From positions 1 through 25,752 of the forward strand of contig DASWWC010000199.1 in NCBI GenBank assembly GCA_036401055.1: a stretch of 25,752 nt of DNA, read 5' to 3'. The notes under the pieces were generated by a model. It was not told the origin of the DNA, ran no database searches, and saw nothing but the letters and a program-made list of their open reading frames with translations. Positions 1 through 7,117 of the stretch are shown here, one piece after another. The DNA is from Pelomonas sp036401055 (GTDB lineage Bacteria > Pseudomonadota > Gammaproteobacteria > Burkholderiales > Burkholderiaceae_C). Made by a program: the position numbers and the translations under genes. The stretch's first letter is position 1; each line of letters opens with the position of its first letter.

Positions 1-842
1 GACTCGCGCGTGGTGCCGGCCAGGCGCGGCGTCACCTGCAGCGTGGCGATGCCATGCAGAGGTCGGCCCGCGTCCACCCAGCCTGGCTCCAGGCAGTCGA
101 ACCACGCCGCCCGCACGTGGCCGCCACGCAGCGCGCGCGCCAGCGCCACGTCATCGACCAGGCCGGACTGGCTCAGCACCACCAACACCTGGCCGGCGCG
201 CACGTGCTCCAGCTGACGCGCGCCCAACAGGCCGCGGAAGCGCTCGAAGTAAGGCAGCAGCAGCACCAGGCCGTCGCCCTGCTCCACCAGCTCCCTCAGG
301 CCCACCGACTCGATGCCCCAGCGGGCCCAGATGCTGTCACTGGGGTGGCAGCCGGGGTCGTAGCCGATGACCCGTGCGCCAAAGGCCTGCAGCAGCTGCG
401 CCATCACACGGGCGGCCGGCGTCAGGCCCAGCAGGCCTATCGTGGCGCAGCCCAGCTCGCGGCCCACCTTCAGGCCATCGCTGCCCTCCACCGGCACGCG
501 CCGCAGCAGGCTCAACAGCGCGCCCATGGCGAACTCGGCCTCGGCGCTGGCCGTGGAGGTCTGCGAGCGCACCACGTCCACGCCGGCGTTGCGGCAGGCC
601 TCGACATCAATGTTCTCCGCGCCGCCGCTGGCGCGGCCGATGGCGCGCAGCTGGCGCGCGTCGCGCAGCAGTTCGGCGTCGATGCGCACCTCGGGCGGGG
701 CGATGAGCGCGCGCGCCTGATGCAAGACCGCCGCCAGCCCCTCGGCGTCTCCCACCAGTTCAGGCGCAAAGCGGGCATCGTGGCGCTCGGCCAGCCACTG
801 CACGACTTCGGCTTCCAGGGGTTCCAGGATGAGGACGCTCAT
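1..842 (-). CDS. D-2-hydroxyacid dehydrogenase-like protein, 3'-truncated by window, catalytic residues replaced
   Basis: The frame is open from ATG at 842 down to the window edge (280 codons visible, C-terminus missing). The layout follows the SerA/D-isomer-specific 2-hydroxyacid dehydrogenase family: an N-terminal substrate-domain half, a central Rossmann domain (about residues 100-270), then the return to the first domain. The segment around residues 66-80 (IGRASGGAENIDVEA) is typical of the family. The dinucleotide loop is degenerate (GLLGLTPAA, 136-144, instead of GxGxxG). The catalytic Arg of the usual N-T-A-R-G-G motif is replaced (VLSQSG, Gln225). The catalytic His of T-P-H-I-G-G is replaced by Arg273 (TPRLAG). 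A Glu (252) remains in LEPG. Family membership is solid, but classical NAD-dependent oxidoreductase activity is doubtful. It is divergent from galU and would be transcribed from the short 843-925 gap. Confidence 0.8.
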   Translation of the reverse strand, partial: MSVLILEPLEAEVVQWLAERHDARFAPELVGDAEGLAAVLHQARALIAPPEVRIDAELLRDARQLRAIGRASGGAENIDVEACRNAGVDVVRSQTSTASAEAEFAMGALLSLLRRVPVEGSDGLKVGRELGCATIGLLGLTPAARVMAQLLQAFGARVIGYDPGCHPSDSIWARWGIESVGLRELVEQGDGLVLLLPYFERFRGLLGARQLEHVRAGQVLVVLSQSGLVDDVALARALRGGHVRAAWFDCLEPGWVDAGRPLHGIATLQVTPRLAGTTRE

Positions 843-872
843 TGTTCTTTGTGCCCAACTCAGGGGTCAGGG

Positions 873-893
873 CTGTCATCTTTGCCGTGACAG
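873..893. promoter_or_regulatory. Inverted repeat in the divergent dehydrogenase/galU promoter region
   Basis: CTGTCA at 873-878 and TGACAG at 888-893 form a perfect 6-bp dyad separated by 9 nt, in the 83-bp gap between two divergent start codons. This suits a regulator operator. No convincing -35/-10 pair was found beside it. Function is inferred from position only. Confidence 0.3.
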
Positions 894-925
894 AATGGCC
901 TGAACCTTGCTAACCCAGTGTAACC

Positions 926-1819
926 ATGCCGTCTTCGCCCCGTTCGCCCATCACCAAGGCCATCTTCCCGGTCGCCGGCCTGGGCACCCGTTTCCTGCCG
1001 GCCACCAAGGCCCAGCCCAAGGAGATGCTGCCGGTGGTGGACAAGCCGCTGATCCAGTACGCGGTCGAGGAGGCTTATGAAGCGGGCGTGCGCGAGATGA
1101 TCTTCGTGACCGGCCGCCACAAGCGCCCCATCGAAGACCATTTCGATATGACCTTCGAGCTGGAAGTGGCGCTGGAGAAGGCCGGCAAGCAGGACCTGCT
1201 GGAGGTGGTGCAAAGCGTCAAGCCCGCCGACATGGAGTGCATCTACGTGCGCCAGGCGCAGGCGCTGGGCCTGGGCCACGCGGTGCTGTGCGGCCAGCGC
1301 CTGGTGGGCAACGAGCCCTTCGCCGTGCTGCTGGCCGACGACCTGATGGTGGGCCCGCAGCCCGGCCGCGGCATCCTGAAGCAGATGGTGGAGCAGTTCG
1401 CCGACTGGCGCGCCTCCATCCTGGCCGTGCAGGAAGTGCCCGCAGAGCACACGCGCCGCTACGGCATCGTCGCCGGCACGCAGGTCAACGACAACCTGAT
1501 GGATGTCAACCGCATCGTCGAGAAGCCCGCGCCGGAAAGCGCGCCCTCACGCCTGGGCGTGGCCGGCCGCTACATCCTGACGCCCGGCGTCTTCCACGAG
1601 ATTGCCAACCAGCCGCGCGGCGTGGGCGGCGAGATCCAGCTGACCGACGGCATCGCCGGCCTGCTGCGCCGCGAGAAGGTGTTCGCCTACCGCTACGAAG
1701 GCAAGCGCTATGACTGCGGCAGCAAGGAAGGTTTCCTGCAGGCCAATGTCGAACTGGCGCTCGCCCACCCGCAGCTGGGTGCAGGTTTCAGGGAATACCT
1801 GCAGAGCCTCGACCTCTGA
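926..1819 (+). CDS. galU: UTP--glucose-1-phosphate uridylyltransferase
   Basis: 297 residues, close to the usual GalU length (about 300). The enzyme makes UDP-glucose from UTP and glucose-1-phosphate in the cytoplasm, feeding cell-envelope glycan and exopolysaccharide synthesis. The nucleotide-binding signature GLGTRFLPATKAQPKEM lies at residues 18-34, followed by the conserved VVDKPLIQYAVEEA. ADDLM and the C-terminal YRYEGKRYDCGSKEGF segment are also typical. The ATG at 926 is the only start that keeps the full N-terminal strand with a short lead-in. The ribosome-binding site is weak. The gene is convergent with tusA, with only 8 nt between the stop codons. Confidence 0.95.
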   Translation: MPSSPRSPITKAIFPVAGLGTRFLPATKAQPKEMLPVVDKPLIQYAVEEAYEAGVREMIFVTGRHKRPIEDHFDMTFELEVALEKAGKQDLLEVVQSVKPADMECIYVRQAQALGLGHAVLCGQRLVGNEPFAVLLADDLMVGPQPGRGILKQMVEQFADWRASILAVQEVPAEHTRRYGIVAGTQVNDNLMDVNRIVEKPAPESAPSRLGVAGRYILTPGVFHEIANQPRGVGGEIQLTDGIAGLLRREKVFAYRYEGKRYDCGSKEGFLQANVELALAHPQLGAGFREYLQSLDL

Positions 1820-1827
1820 TCGTCGTA

Positions 1828-2064
1828 TCAGCGGCGCCGCAGCACGTGGATGAATTCCGCGCCTGCGGTCTGCTGCTCGACCAGCTCGTTGCCCGTCTGA
1901 CGCGCAAACGCCTGGAAGTCGCGCAGCGAGCCCGGGTCGGTCGCGACCACGCGCAGCAACTCGCCGCTCAGCATCTCGGCCAGGGCCTTCTTGGCCTTCA
2001 GGATGGGCAGCGGGCAGTTCAGCCCTCGGGTGTCGATCTCGCGTTGGACGTCCATGGGCGTCAT
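1828..2064 (-). CDS. tusA: TusA-family sulfurtransferase
   Basis: 78 residues beginning MTPMDVQREIDTRG. The family signature (D)TRGLNCPLPILKAKKAL is at 11-27, with the sulfur-carrying Cys17 in C-P-x-P. TusA proteins carry persulfide sulfur from cysteine desulfurase for tRNA 2-thiouridine synthesis, molybdenum cofactor formation or other sulfur trafficking. The ATG at 2064 overlaps the stop codon of the NUDIX gene as ATGA, with an AGAGAGA purine run just upstream, so it is preferred over the internal ATG at 2055. It is the last gene of the cysM > NUDIX > tusA operon. Whether it is canonical TusA or a paralogue cannot be settled from the sequence. Confidence 0.85.
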   Translation of the reverse strand: MTPMDVQREIDTRGLNCPLPILKAKKALAEMLSGELLRVVATDPGSLRDFQAFARQTGNELVEQQTAGAEFIHVLRRR

Positions 2065-2594
2065 TCTCTCTTGAGGTCCAGCCACTGCGGCTCGATGCCT
2101 TTGGAGCGCAGCCAGGTCGCCAAGGCCTGACCGGTGCCTTGAGGCCAGCACATGAGCTTCTCGGGCGCGATCAGCTTGTACTCGGCCAGCTCGGGCGACA
2201 GCCGGATGTCGCCACGCGCCTGCGCGTGGTAGGCAATGATGATCTGGTTCATGCGCTGGAAATCCCAGACGCCCAGCAGGCTCAACTGATCGACCTGCAG
2301 CGAGGTTTCCTCGCCGATCTCGCGGCGGATGCCGTCTTCCGGGCTCTCGCCGGCCTCCATGAAGCCGGTGATCAGGCCGAAGAATCGCCCGGGCCAGGCC
2401 GCATTGCGCGCCAGCAGTACCCGGCCGTCGCGGTCCGTGCATTCGATGACCGCCGCCAGCACCGGCGTCGGGTTGTTCCAGTGCGTCCAACCACAGGCCG
2501 GGCAGCGCAGCCGCGTCTTGTCACCGCCGTCCTCGGCCAACGTGATCGACGCCAGGGGCGTGGCGCAGTCGGGACAGTAGGTGGGCGCTTTCAC
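2061..2594 (-). CDS. NUDIX hydrolase with N-terminal zinc ribbon
   Basis: 177 residues. A zinc ribbon is formed by Cys7, Cys10, Cys31 and Cys34, followed by the WNNPTP linker seen in NudC/YfcD-like proteins. The NUDIX box runs from residue 77 to 99 (G-x5-E-x7-R-E-I-G-E-E-T-S-L). The last Gly of the consensus is Ser, which is common. The family hydrolyses nucleoside diphosphates linked to another group; the substrate is not readable here, and the protein is much shorter than NADH pyrophosphatase NudC. The start is GTG at 2594, overlapping the cysM stop as GTGA. Its own stop overlaps the tusA start as ATGA, so all three genes are probably translationally coupled. Confidence 0.88.
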   Translation of the reverse strand: MKAPTYCPDCATPLASITLAEDGGDKTRLRCPACGWTHWNNPTPVLAAVIECTDRDGRVLLARNAAWPGRFFGLITGFMEAGESPEDGIRREIGEETSLQVDQLSLLGVWDFQRMNQIIIAYHAQARGDIRLSPELAEYKLIAPEKLMCWPQGTGQALATWLRSKGIEPQWLDLKRE

Positions 2595-3487
2595 GCCGGA
2601 AACACGCCGGTGGACAGGTAGCGATCACCGCGGTCGCAGACAACGAACACGATGGTCGCGTTCTCGACCTGCTTCGCGATCTGCAGCGCCACCCAGCAGG
2701 CGCCCGCCGCCGAGATGCCGGCGAACAGGCCTTCCTCGCGGGCCAGGCGGCGCGCCATGTCTTCGGCGTCGGCCTGGCTCACCAGCACCAGCTCGTCCAC
2801 GCCGCTCGGGTCGTAGATCTTGGGCAGGTAGGCCTCGGGCCACTTGCGGATGCCCGGGATGCGCGAGCCCTCGGCCGGCTGCGCGCCAACGATGCGCACG
2901 GCCGGATTCTTCTCCTTCAGGAAGCGCGACGTGCCGGTGATGGTGCCGGTCGTGCCCATCGCGCTGACAAAGTGCGTGATGCGCCCGCCGGTGTCCTTCC
3001 AAAGCTCGGGGCCGGTGGTCTCGTAGTGCACACGCGGGTTGTCGGGGTTGGCGAACTGATCCAGCACACGGCCCTTGCCTTCACGGGCCATCTGCTCGGC
3101 CAGGTCGCGGGCGTACTCCATGCCGCCGGTCTTGGGCGTCAGGATCAGCTCGGCGCCGAAGGCCTTCATCGTCTGCGCACGCTCGATGGACAGGTCCTCC
3201 GGCATGATCAGCACCATGCGGTAGCCGCGGATGGCGGCTGCCATCGCCAGTGCGATGCCGGTGTTGCCCGACGTCGCCTCGATCAGCGTGTCGCCCGGCT
3301 TGATCTCGCCGCGCTCCTCGGCGCGCTTGATCATGCTGATGGCCGGTCGGTCCTTCACCGAGCCGGCCGGGTTGTTGCCCTCCAGCTTGGCCAGGATCAC
3401 GTTGCCGCGTGCATCGGCGCCGGGCACGCGCTGCAGCCGCACCAGAGGCGTGGCACCGATGACGTCTTCGAGGGTCGGATAGTTCAT
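2591..3487 (-). CDS. cysM: Cysteine synthase B (O-acetylserine sulfhydrylase)
   Basis: 298 residues. This PLP-dependent enzyme condenses O-acetylserine with sulfide or thiosulfate to give cysteine or S-sulfocysteine. The PLP lysine is Lys45 in NNPAGSVKDR. The substrate loop TSGNTG is at 72-77, and the PLP-phosphate loop GTTGTITG is present. The R-x-P-G-I-R-K-W region and the short length favour CysM over CysK. The ATG at 3487 is chosen because it begins directly at the family N-terminus (MNYPTLEDVIGATPLV); the in-frame extension upstream has no family character. First gene of an operon with the NUDIX hydrolase and tusA, linking cysteine formation with sulfur transfer. Confidence 0.95.
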   Translation of the reverse strand: MNYPTLEDVIGATPLVRLQRVPGADARGNVILAKLEGNNPAGSVKDRPAISMIKRAEERGEIKPGDTLIEATSGNTGIALAMAAAIRGYRMVLIMPEDLSIERAQTMKAFGAELILTPKTGGMEYARDLAEQMAREGKGRVLDQFANPDNPRVHYETTGPELWKDTGGRITHFVSAMGTTGTITGTSRFLKEKNPAVRIVGAQPAEGSRIPGIRKWPEAYLPKIYDPSGVDELVLVSQADAEDMARRLAREEGLFAGISAAGACWVALQIAKQVENATIVFVVCDRGDRYLSTGVFPA

Positions 3488-3533
3488 GCGGGCGATTGTG
3501 GCAGCGGGTTTAAAAACCGAGCCTTGGCGAGTG

Positions 3534-3539
3534 CATAAT
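3534..3539 (+). promoter_or_regulatory. Candidate -10 element for tRNA-Leu
   Basis: CATAAT lies 41 bp before the tRNA 5' end, giving a predicted start near 3546 and a short leader to be trimmed by RNase P. No clear -35 hexamer at 17 bp (an A/T-rich TAAAAA is there). Called by position and similarity to TATAAT only. Confidence 0.35.
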
Positions 3540-3580
3540 CCAGCCCCTCGCTGCAACGGCGAGAAAGCAGTTTCCGACGG

Positions 3581-3665
3581 GCCCGGGTGGCGAAATCGGT
3601 AGACGCAGGGGACTCAAAATCCCCCGCCGCAAGGTGTGCCGGTTCGAGTCCGGCCCCGGGCACCA
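3581..3665 (+). tRNA. tRNA-Leu (anticodon CAA, reads UUG)
   Basis: 85 nt with encoded CCA. The acceptor stem GCCCGGG (3581-3587) pairs with CCCGGGC (3655-3661). Discriminator A is at 3662 and CCA at 3663-3665. The anticodon arm has stem GGGGA/TCCCC around the loop CTCAAAA, so the anticodon is CAA. A long variable arm (class II tRNA) precedes the GGTTCGAGTCC T-arm. A run of six T at 3677-3682 follows and may help termination. No integrase or att repeat is seen at its 3' end. Confidence 0.97.
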
Positions 3666-3757
3666 GACGAAACGGCTTTTTTCCCCTGGCATACTCAAAA
3701 CGGTAAGCGCCGGCCCTCCCGGTGCAGCTGCCCCTCGGGGCGCACAGCCGCAACTCC

Positions 3758-4339
3758 ATGCCACCGCTGCCTCAGGTCACCAAAGCCTTCATCCTGGCTT
3801 GTGTCGGTGCCTTCTGCTTCTTCTATCTGTTCCCCTCGTTGGCCTTCTGGTTCGAGCTGTGGCCGCTGCAGTCGGGCGCCTTCCTGCCCTGGCAGCCGCT
3901 GAGCTACGCCTTCCTGCACGGCGACTTCATGCACCTGCTGTTCAACATGCTGGGGCTGTGGATGTTCGGCGGCGAGCTGGAGCGTGTCTGGGGGCCCAAG
4001 CGCTACACGCAGATCCTTGTGGCCAGCACCTTGAGTGCAGCCGCTGTGCAATTGATCTTCACCTGGGTCATCGGCACCAACGCGCCGACCGTGGGCGCCT
4101 CGGGTGCGATCTTCGGCCTGCTGCTGTCGTTCGGCATGCTGTTCCCCAACCGCATCATCGTGCCGCTGATCCCGCCCATCCCGATGAAGGCCAAGTACTT
4201 CGTCGCCATCTTCGGCGGGCTGGAACTGATCCTGGGCTTCGGCCGCTCCAGCGGCGTCGCCCACTTTGCCCACCTGGGCGGCATGCTGGGCGCCTGGCTG
4301 CTGATCCGCCACTGGCGCTCGCCGCGCCGGCGCGGCTAG
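3758..4339 (+). CDS. Rhomboid-family intramembrane serine protease
   Basis: 193 residues and strongly hydrophobic, about six membrane segments. Rhomboids cleave transmembrane substrates within the bilayer. The active site is visible: Asn63 in HLLFNM, the G-A-S-G motif at 113-116 with nucleophile Ser115, and His172 in AHLGGMLGA. The segment after the second helix (GLWMFGGELERVWGPKRY) is typical of bacterial rhomboids. The ATG at 3758 is preferred over a GTG at 3722, whose extra residues are not family-like. No strong ribosome-binding site is seen for either. The substrate is unknown. Its TAG stop shares a CTAG with the convergent gene. Confidence 0.92.
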   Translation: MPPLPQVTKAFILACVGAFCFFYLFPSLAFWFELWPLQSGAFLPWQPLSYAFLHGDFMHLLFNMLGLWMFGGELERVWGPKRYTQILVASTLSAAAVQLIFTWVIGTNAPTVGASGAIFGLLLSFGMLFPNRIIVPLIPPIPMKAKYFVAIFGGLELILGFGRSSGVAHFAHLGGMLGAWLLIRHWRSPRRRG

Positions 4340-5196
4340 AGCCCTTCGCGCGGCGTCGGGTAGCGCAGCTTCAGGCGCAGCTCGCGCCTGAGCCTGTGGT
4401 TCAAGATCCGGCGCGACTCGCTCCAGAAGCTCAGCTGCATCGCGCTCATGCGCTCGGCCGCCTGCGCACGCGTGATGCGCTCGGGCCGCGGCAGCCCTGA
4501 CAGATCGGCCGCCAGGTCGAAGTAGTCGCCCATCAGCAACTGGCTGTCGTCGCAGACGTTGACCGCACGCTGCGGCAGACCGCGCAGCAGTGCCAGAAGG
4601 CAGGCGCGGGCCAGGTCGTCGGCGTGGATGTGGTTGGTGAACACATCGTCCTCGCGCACCAGCACCGGCGTGCCCTTGGCCAGCCGCTCGCGCGGATGGC
4701 CGCCCTCGCGGTCGCGGGCGTAGATGCCCGGCACGCGCAGCAGGCTAACGCGCGTGCCGTGGCGGCGGCCGAAGGCGCGCAGCTGCGCTTCAGCATCGAC
4801 GCGCCGGGCCGCACGGTCGGTGGCCGGGTTCAGCGCGCGCGTTTCGTCGATGACGGCGCCGCCGCAATCGCCATAGACGCCGGTGGTGCTGACGTAGACC
4901 AACGCGGCCGGCGGCCGGCGTGCCAACGCGCCGAGCAGCTGGCGCGTGCGGACATCGGTGTCGCCCTCACGCGCGGGCGGCGCCAGGTGCAGCACGAGGT
5001 CCGCCAGCCCGGCCAGCCGCGACAGCGTGGCCGCATCGTCCAGGTTACCCAGCAGCGGCACGGCGCCTGCGGCGCGCAGCGCCGGCACACGCTCGGGGCT
5101 GGACGTCAGCGCGAACACGCGCCAGCGATCTGCGAGAAGCTTGAGCAGGCGCAAGCCCACGTCGCCACAGCCAATGATCAACAGCCTCGGGGTCAT
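4336..5196 (-). CDS. NAD-dependent epimerase/dehydratase-like protein (YeeZ type)
   Basis: 286 residues. The N-terminal Rossmann fold has a G-C-G-D-V-G motif (9-14). YVSTTGVYG (101-109) corresponds to the S/T-Y region of extended short-chain dehydrogenases. The N-terminal fold and the R-V-P-G-I-Y segment resemble E. coli YeeZ-like proteins, a group without a firm biochemical role. The ATG at 5196 places MTPRLLIIGCGDVG at the N-terminus, while the in-frame extension to 5274 is not family-like. Convergent with the rhomboid gene; the two stop codons overlap in CTAG at 4336-4339. Substrate unknown. Confidence 0.85.
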   Translation of the reverse strand: MTPRLLIIGCGDVGLRLLKLLADRWRVFALTSSPERVPALRAAGAVPLLGNLDDAATLSRLAGLADLVLHLAPPAREGDTDVRTRQLLGALARRPPAALVYVSTTGVYGDCGGAVIDETRALNPATDRAARRVDAEAQLRAFGRRHGTRVSLLRVPGIYARDREGGHPRERLAKGTPVLVREDDVFTNHIHADDLARACLLALLRGLPQRAVNVCDDSQLLMGDYFDLAADLSGLPRPERITRAQAAERMSAMQLSFWSESRRILNHRLRRELRLKLRYPTPREGL

Positions 5197-5272
5197 TCGG
5201 GGGTACGGCAAAATGGCGGGCAGTCTACGGCCCCGGGATTCGCTGCGGGGCCGCTTGCTTTCTGAAGCCCTC

Positions 5273-6301
5273 ATGTCCTACCAGATCACCATCCAGCCCG
5301 CCGGCCGCGTCTACACCACCGAGGGCGACGACACCCTGCTCGCCGCCGCCATCCGCAACGGCGTGGGCCTGCCCTACGGCTGCAAGGACGGCGCCTGCGG
5401 CTCCTGCAAGAGCAAGCTGCTGGAAGGCGCCGTCGTCCACGGCAACCACCAGCCCAAGGCGCTGTCCGCCGAAGAAGAAGCCGCCGGCTTTGTGCTGACC
5501 TGCTGTGCGCGGCCCCAGACCGACTGCGTCGTCGAGGCCCGCACGGTGCCCGGCGCCGGCGAGTTCCCGGTGCTGAAGCTGCCCACGCGCGTGGCCGCGA
5601 TGCTGAAGCCCGCGCCCGATGTGGCAGTGCTGACCATGCAGCTGGCCGCCAACCAGAACTTCCAGTTCCGTGCCGGCCAGTACGTCGAGTTCATCCTGCG
5701 CGATGGCTCGCGCCGCAGCTACTCGATGGCCAACGCGCCGCATTCGCTGCCGGGCCAGATCGAGCTGCACATCCGCCACATGCCCGGTGGCAAGTTCACC
5801 GACCACGTGTTCGGCGCGCTGAAGGAGAAGGACATCCTGCGCATGGAGGGGCCCTTCGGCAGCTTCTTCCTGCGCGAGGACAGCGACAAGCCCATCGTGC
5901 TGCTGGCCAGCGGCACGGGCTTCGCGCCCATCAAGGCCATCATCGAGCGCGCCCGCCACATCGGCTCCACGCGCCCCATGGTGCTGTACTGGGGCGCGCG
6001 CAAGCAGGCCGACCTGTATCTGAGCGATTGGATCGCCCAGGTCGCGGCCGAATGGCCCACGCTGACCTACGTGCCCGTGCTGTCGGAGCCGGACGAAGGC
6101 TGGACGGGTCGCACGGGCTTCGTGCACCAGGCCGTCATGGCCGACGTGCCCGACATGAGCGGCCATCAGGTCTACGCCTGCGGCGCGCCCATCGTGGTCG
6201 AGTCCGCCCACAGGGACTTCGTCGCGCAGTGCCGACTGCCCGACGCCGAGTTCTACGCGGACGCCTTCACGTCCGAAGCGGACAAGCACGCGAACGGCTG
6301 A
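5273..6301 (+). CDS. 2Fe-2S / FAD / NAD(P)H oxidoreductase (CDP-6-deoxy-glucoseen reductase-like)
   Basis: 342 residues with three modules. First, an N-terminal plant-type 2Fe-2S ferredoxin with ligands Cys37, Cys42, Cys45 and Cys77 (GCKDGACGSC, LTC). Second, an FAD domain with R-x-Y-S (149-152, RSYSMANAP). Third, an NAD(P)H domain with SGTGFAP (214-220) and YACGAP. The layout matches phenol hydroxylase/benzoate dioxygenase reductases and the proteins often labelled CDP-6-deoxy-delta-3,4-glucoseen reductase (AscD/RfbI). No dideoxysugar genes are nearby, so that name should not be taken literally. ATG 5273 is chosen because the ferredoxin domain starts at once. Six nt separate it from the dioxygenase gene downstream, suggesting co-transcription. 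Confidence 0.88.
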   Translation: MSYQITIQPAGRVYTTEGDDTLLAAAIRNGVGLPYGCKDGACGSCKSKLLEGAVVHGNHQPKALSAEEEAAGFVLTCCARPQTDCVVEARTVPGAGEFPVLKLPTRVAAMLKPAPDVAVLTMQLAANQNFQFRAGQYVEFILRDGSRRSYSMANAPHSLPGQIELHIRHMPGGKFTDHVFGALKEKDILRMEGPFGSFFLREDSDKPIVLLASGTGFAPIKAIIERARHIGSTRPMVLYWGARKQADLYLSDWIAQVAAEWPTLTYVPVLSEPDEGWTGRTGFVHQAVMADVPDMSGHQVYACGAPIVVESAHRDFVAQCRLPDAEFYADAFTSEADKHANG

Positions 6302-6307
6302 GCGACC

Positions 6308-7036
6308 ATGTTCGAGCCGCCCTGGACCGATCCGGCCGACCTCGTCGGCGCCCTGAAGCGCGCGGGCGAGGCCGTGCTCGCGCCGGCCGCGCTGCCGGTG
6401 CTGGGCGTGTCGACCGCCGAACTCGACCTGCTCAGGCCCTGCTGGGACGACCTGCCGCCCGACGGCTACCTGCGCGACGGCGGTCGCTACCGCTTCCGCC
6501 GCCACGGCTGCTTCGTGGCCGACGGCGACACGCTGACGCTGCAGCCGCACCGCGCGCACTGGCAGCCGCTGGACTACAACGCGTTGCACGGCGGCATCCA
6601 GCGCTGGTATGTGCCGCTGGCGCAGGAGATGGTGGCCGCACCGGGCTGGACAGCGTTGCTGCTGGGGCTGGCCCGCGTGGCCTCTGCGCTGAAAGGCGCG
6701 CAGCCGTGGTTCATCGAGGCCCACCCCTTCCGTATCGACACCAGCGACGGCATCGGCCGGCCCACGCCCGAGGGCGCGCACCGCGACGGCGTGGACCTGG
6801 TGGCCGTGCTGCTGGTGGGCCGCCACGAGATCAAGGGCGGCGAGTCGCGCGTGTTCGACGCCCACGGCCCGGCCGGCCAGCGCTTCACGATGCTGGAGCC
6901 GTGGACCACGCTGCTGCTGGACGACGCCCGCGTCATCCACGAGACCACGCCCATCCAGCCGTTGGTGGCCGGTGAGCGCGGCTGGCGCGACACGCTGGTC
7001 ATCACGCTGCGCAGCGGCGGCTTCCAGGGCCCCTGA
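6308..7036 (+). CDS. 2-oxoglutarate/Fe(II)-dependent dioxygenase family protein (2OG-Fe_Oxy_2 type)
   Basis: 242 residues. It resembles the 2OG-Fe_Oxy_2 family, which includes bacterial free-amino-acid hydroxylases such as isoleucine dioxygenase. Visible metal ligands are H158-x-D160 (AHRDGVD) and distal His211 (VIHETTPI). Arg227 (RDTLVIT) fits the 2-oxoglutarate carboxylate site. FRIDTSDGIGRPTPEG before the H-x-D is characteristic of the family. The substrate is not readable. The upstream reductase lies 6 nt away, and downstream is a Leu/Phe/Val dehydrogenase-family gene, so an amino-acid or related acid substrate is a reasonable inference. Confidence 0.82.
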   Translation: MFEPPWTDPADLVGALKRAGEAVLAPAALPVLGVSTAELDLLRPCWDDLPPDGYLRDGGRYRFRRHGCFVADGDTLTLQPHRAHWQPLDYNALHGGIQRWYVPLAQEMVAAPGWTALLLGLARVASALKGAQPWFIEAHPFRIDTSDGIGRPTPEGAHRDGVDLVAVLLVGRHEIKGGESRVFDAHGPAGQRFTMLEPWTTLLLDDARVIHETTPIQPLVAGERGWRDTLVITLRSGGFQGP

Positions 7037-7059
7037 CCTCAGGGCCGATAAACTCCCGG

Positions 7060-7086
7060 ACGGCCACGCCAAAAGCGTGGCCGTTT
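7060..7086 (+). terminator. Hairpin between dioxygenase and dehydrogenase genes
   Basis: ACGGCCACGC (7060-7069), loop CAAAA, and GCGTGGCCGT (7075-7084) form a perfect 10-bp stem followed by only a short TT(G). It lies 23 nt after the dioxygenase stop. The U-tract is poor, so it may be a weak or partial terminator. Its position argues against a TTG start at 7085 for the next gene. Confidence 0.55.
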
Positions 7087-7117
7087 GTCCATCTACCGCG
7101 CCAAAAGCGCCCTCATC

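Noticed and set aside
54..890. 278-codon plus-strand open frame at the left edge
   Set aside because: Opposite strand of the dehydrogenase-like gene, which carries recognisable family sequence; the plus frame does not.
1816..1831. CTGAT-N6-ATCAG between galU and tusA as a terminator
   Set aside because: Only five base pairs, no GC-rich stem and no T-tract; it mostly reflects the two stop codons.
3581..3665. tRNA-Leu as a possible integration site
   Set aside because: No integrase, no repeat of the tRNA 3' end and ordinary neighbouring genes within the window.
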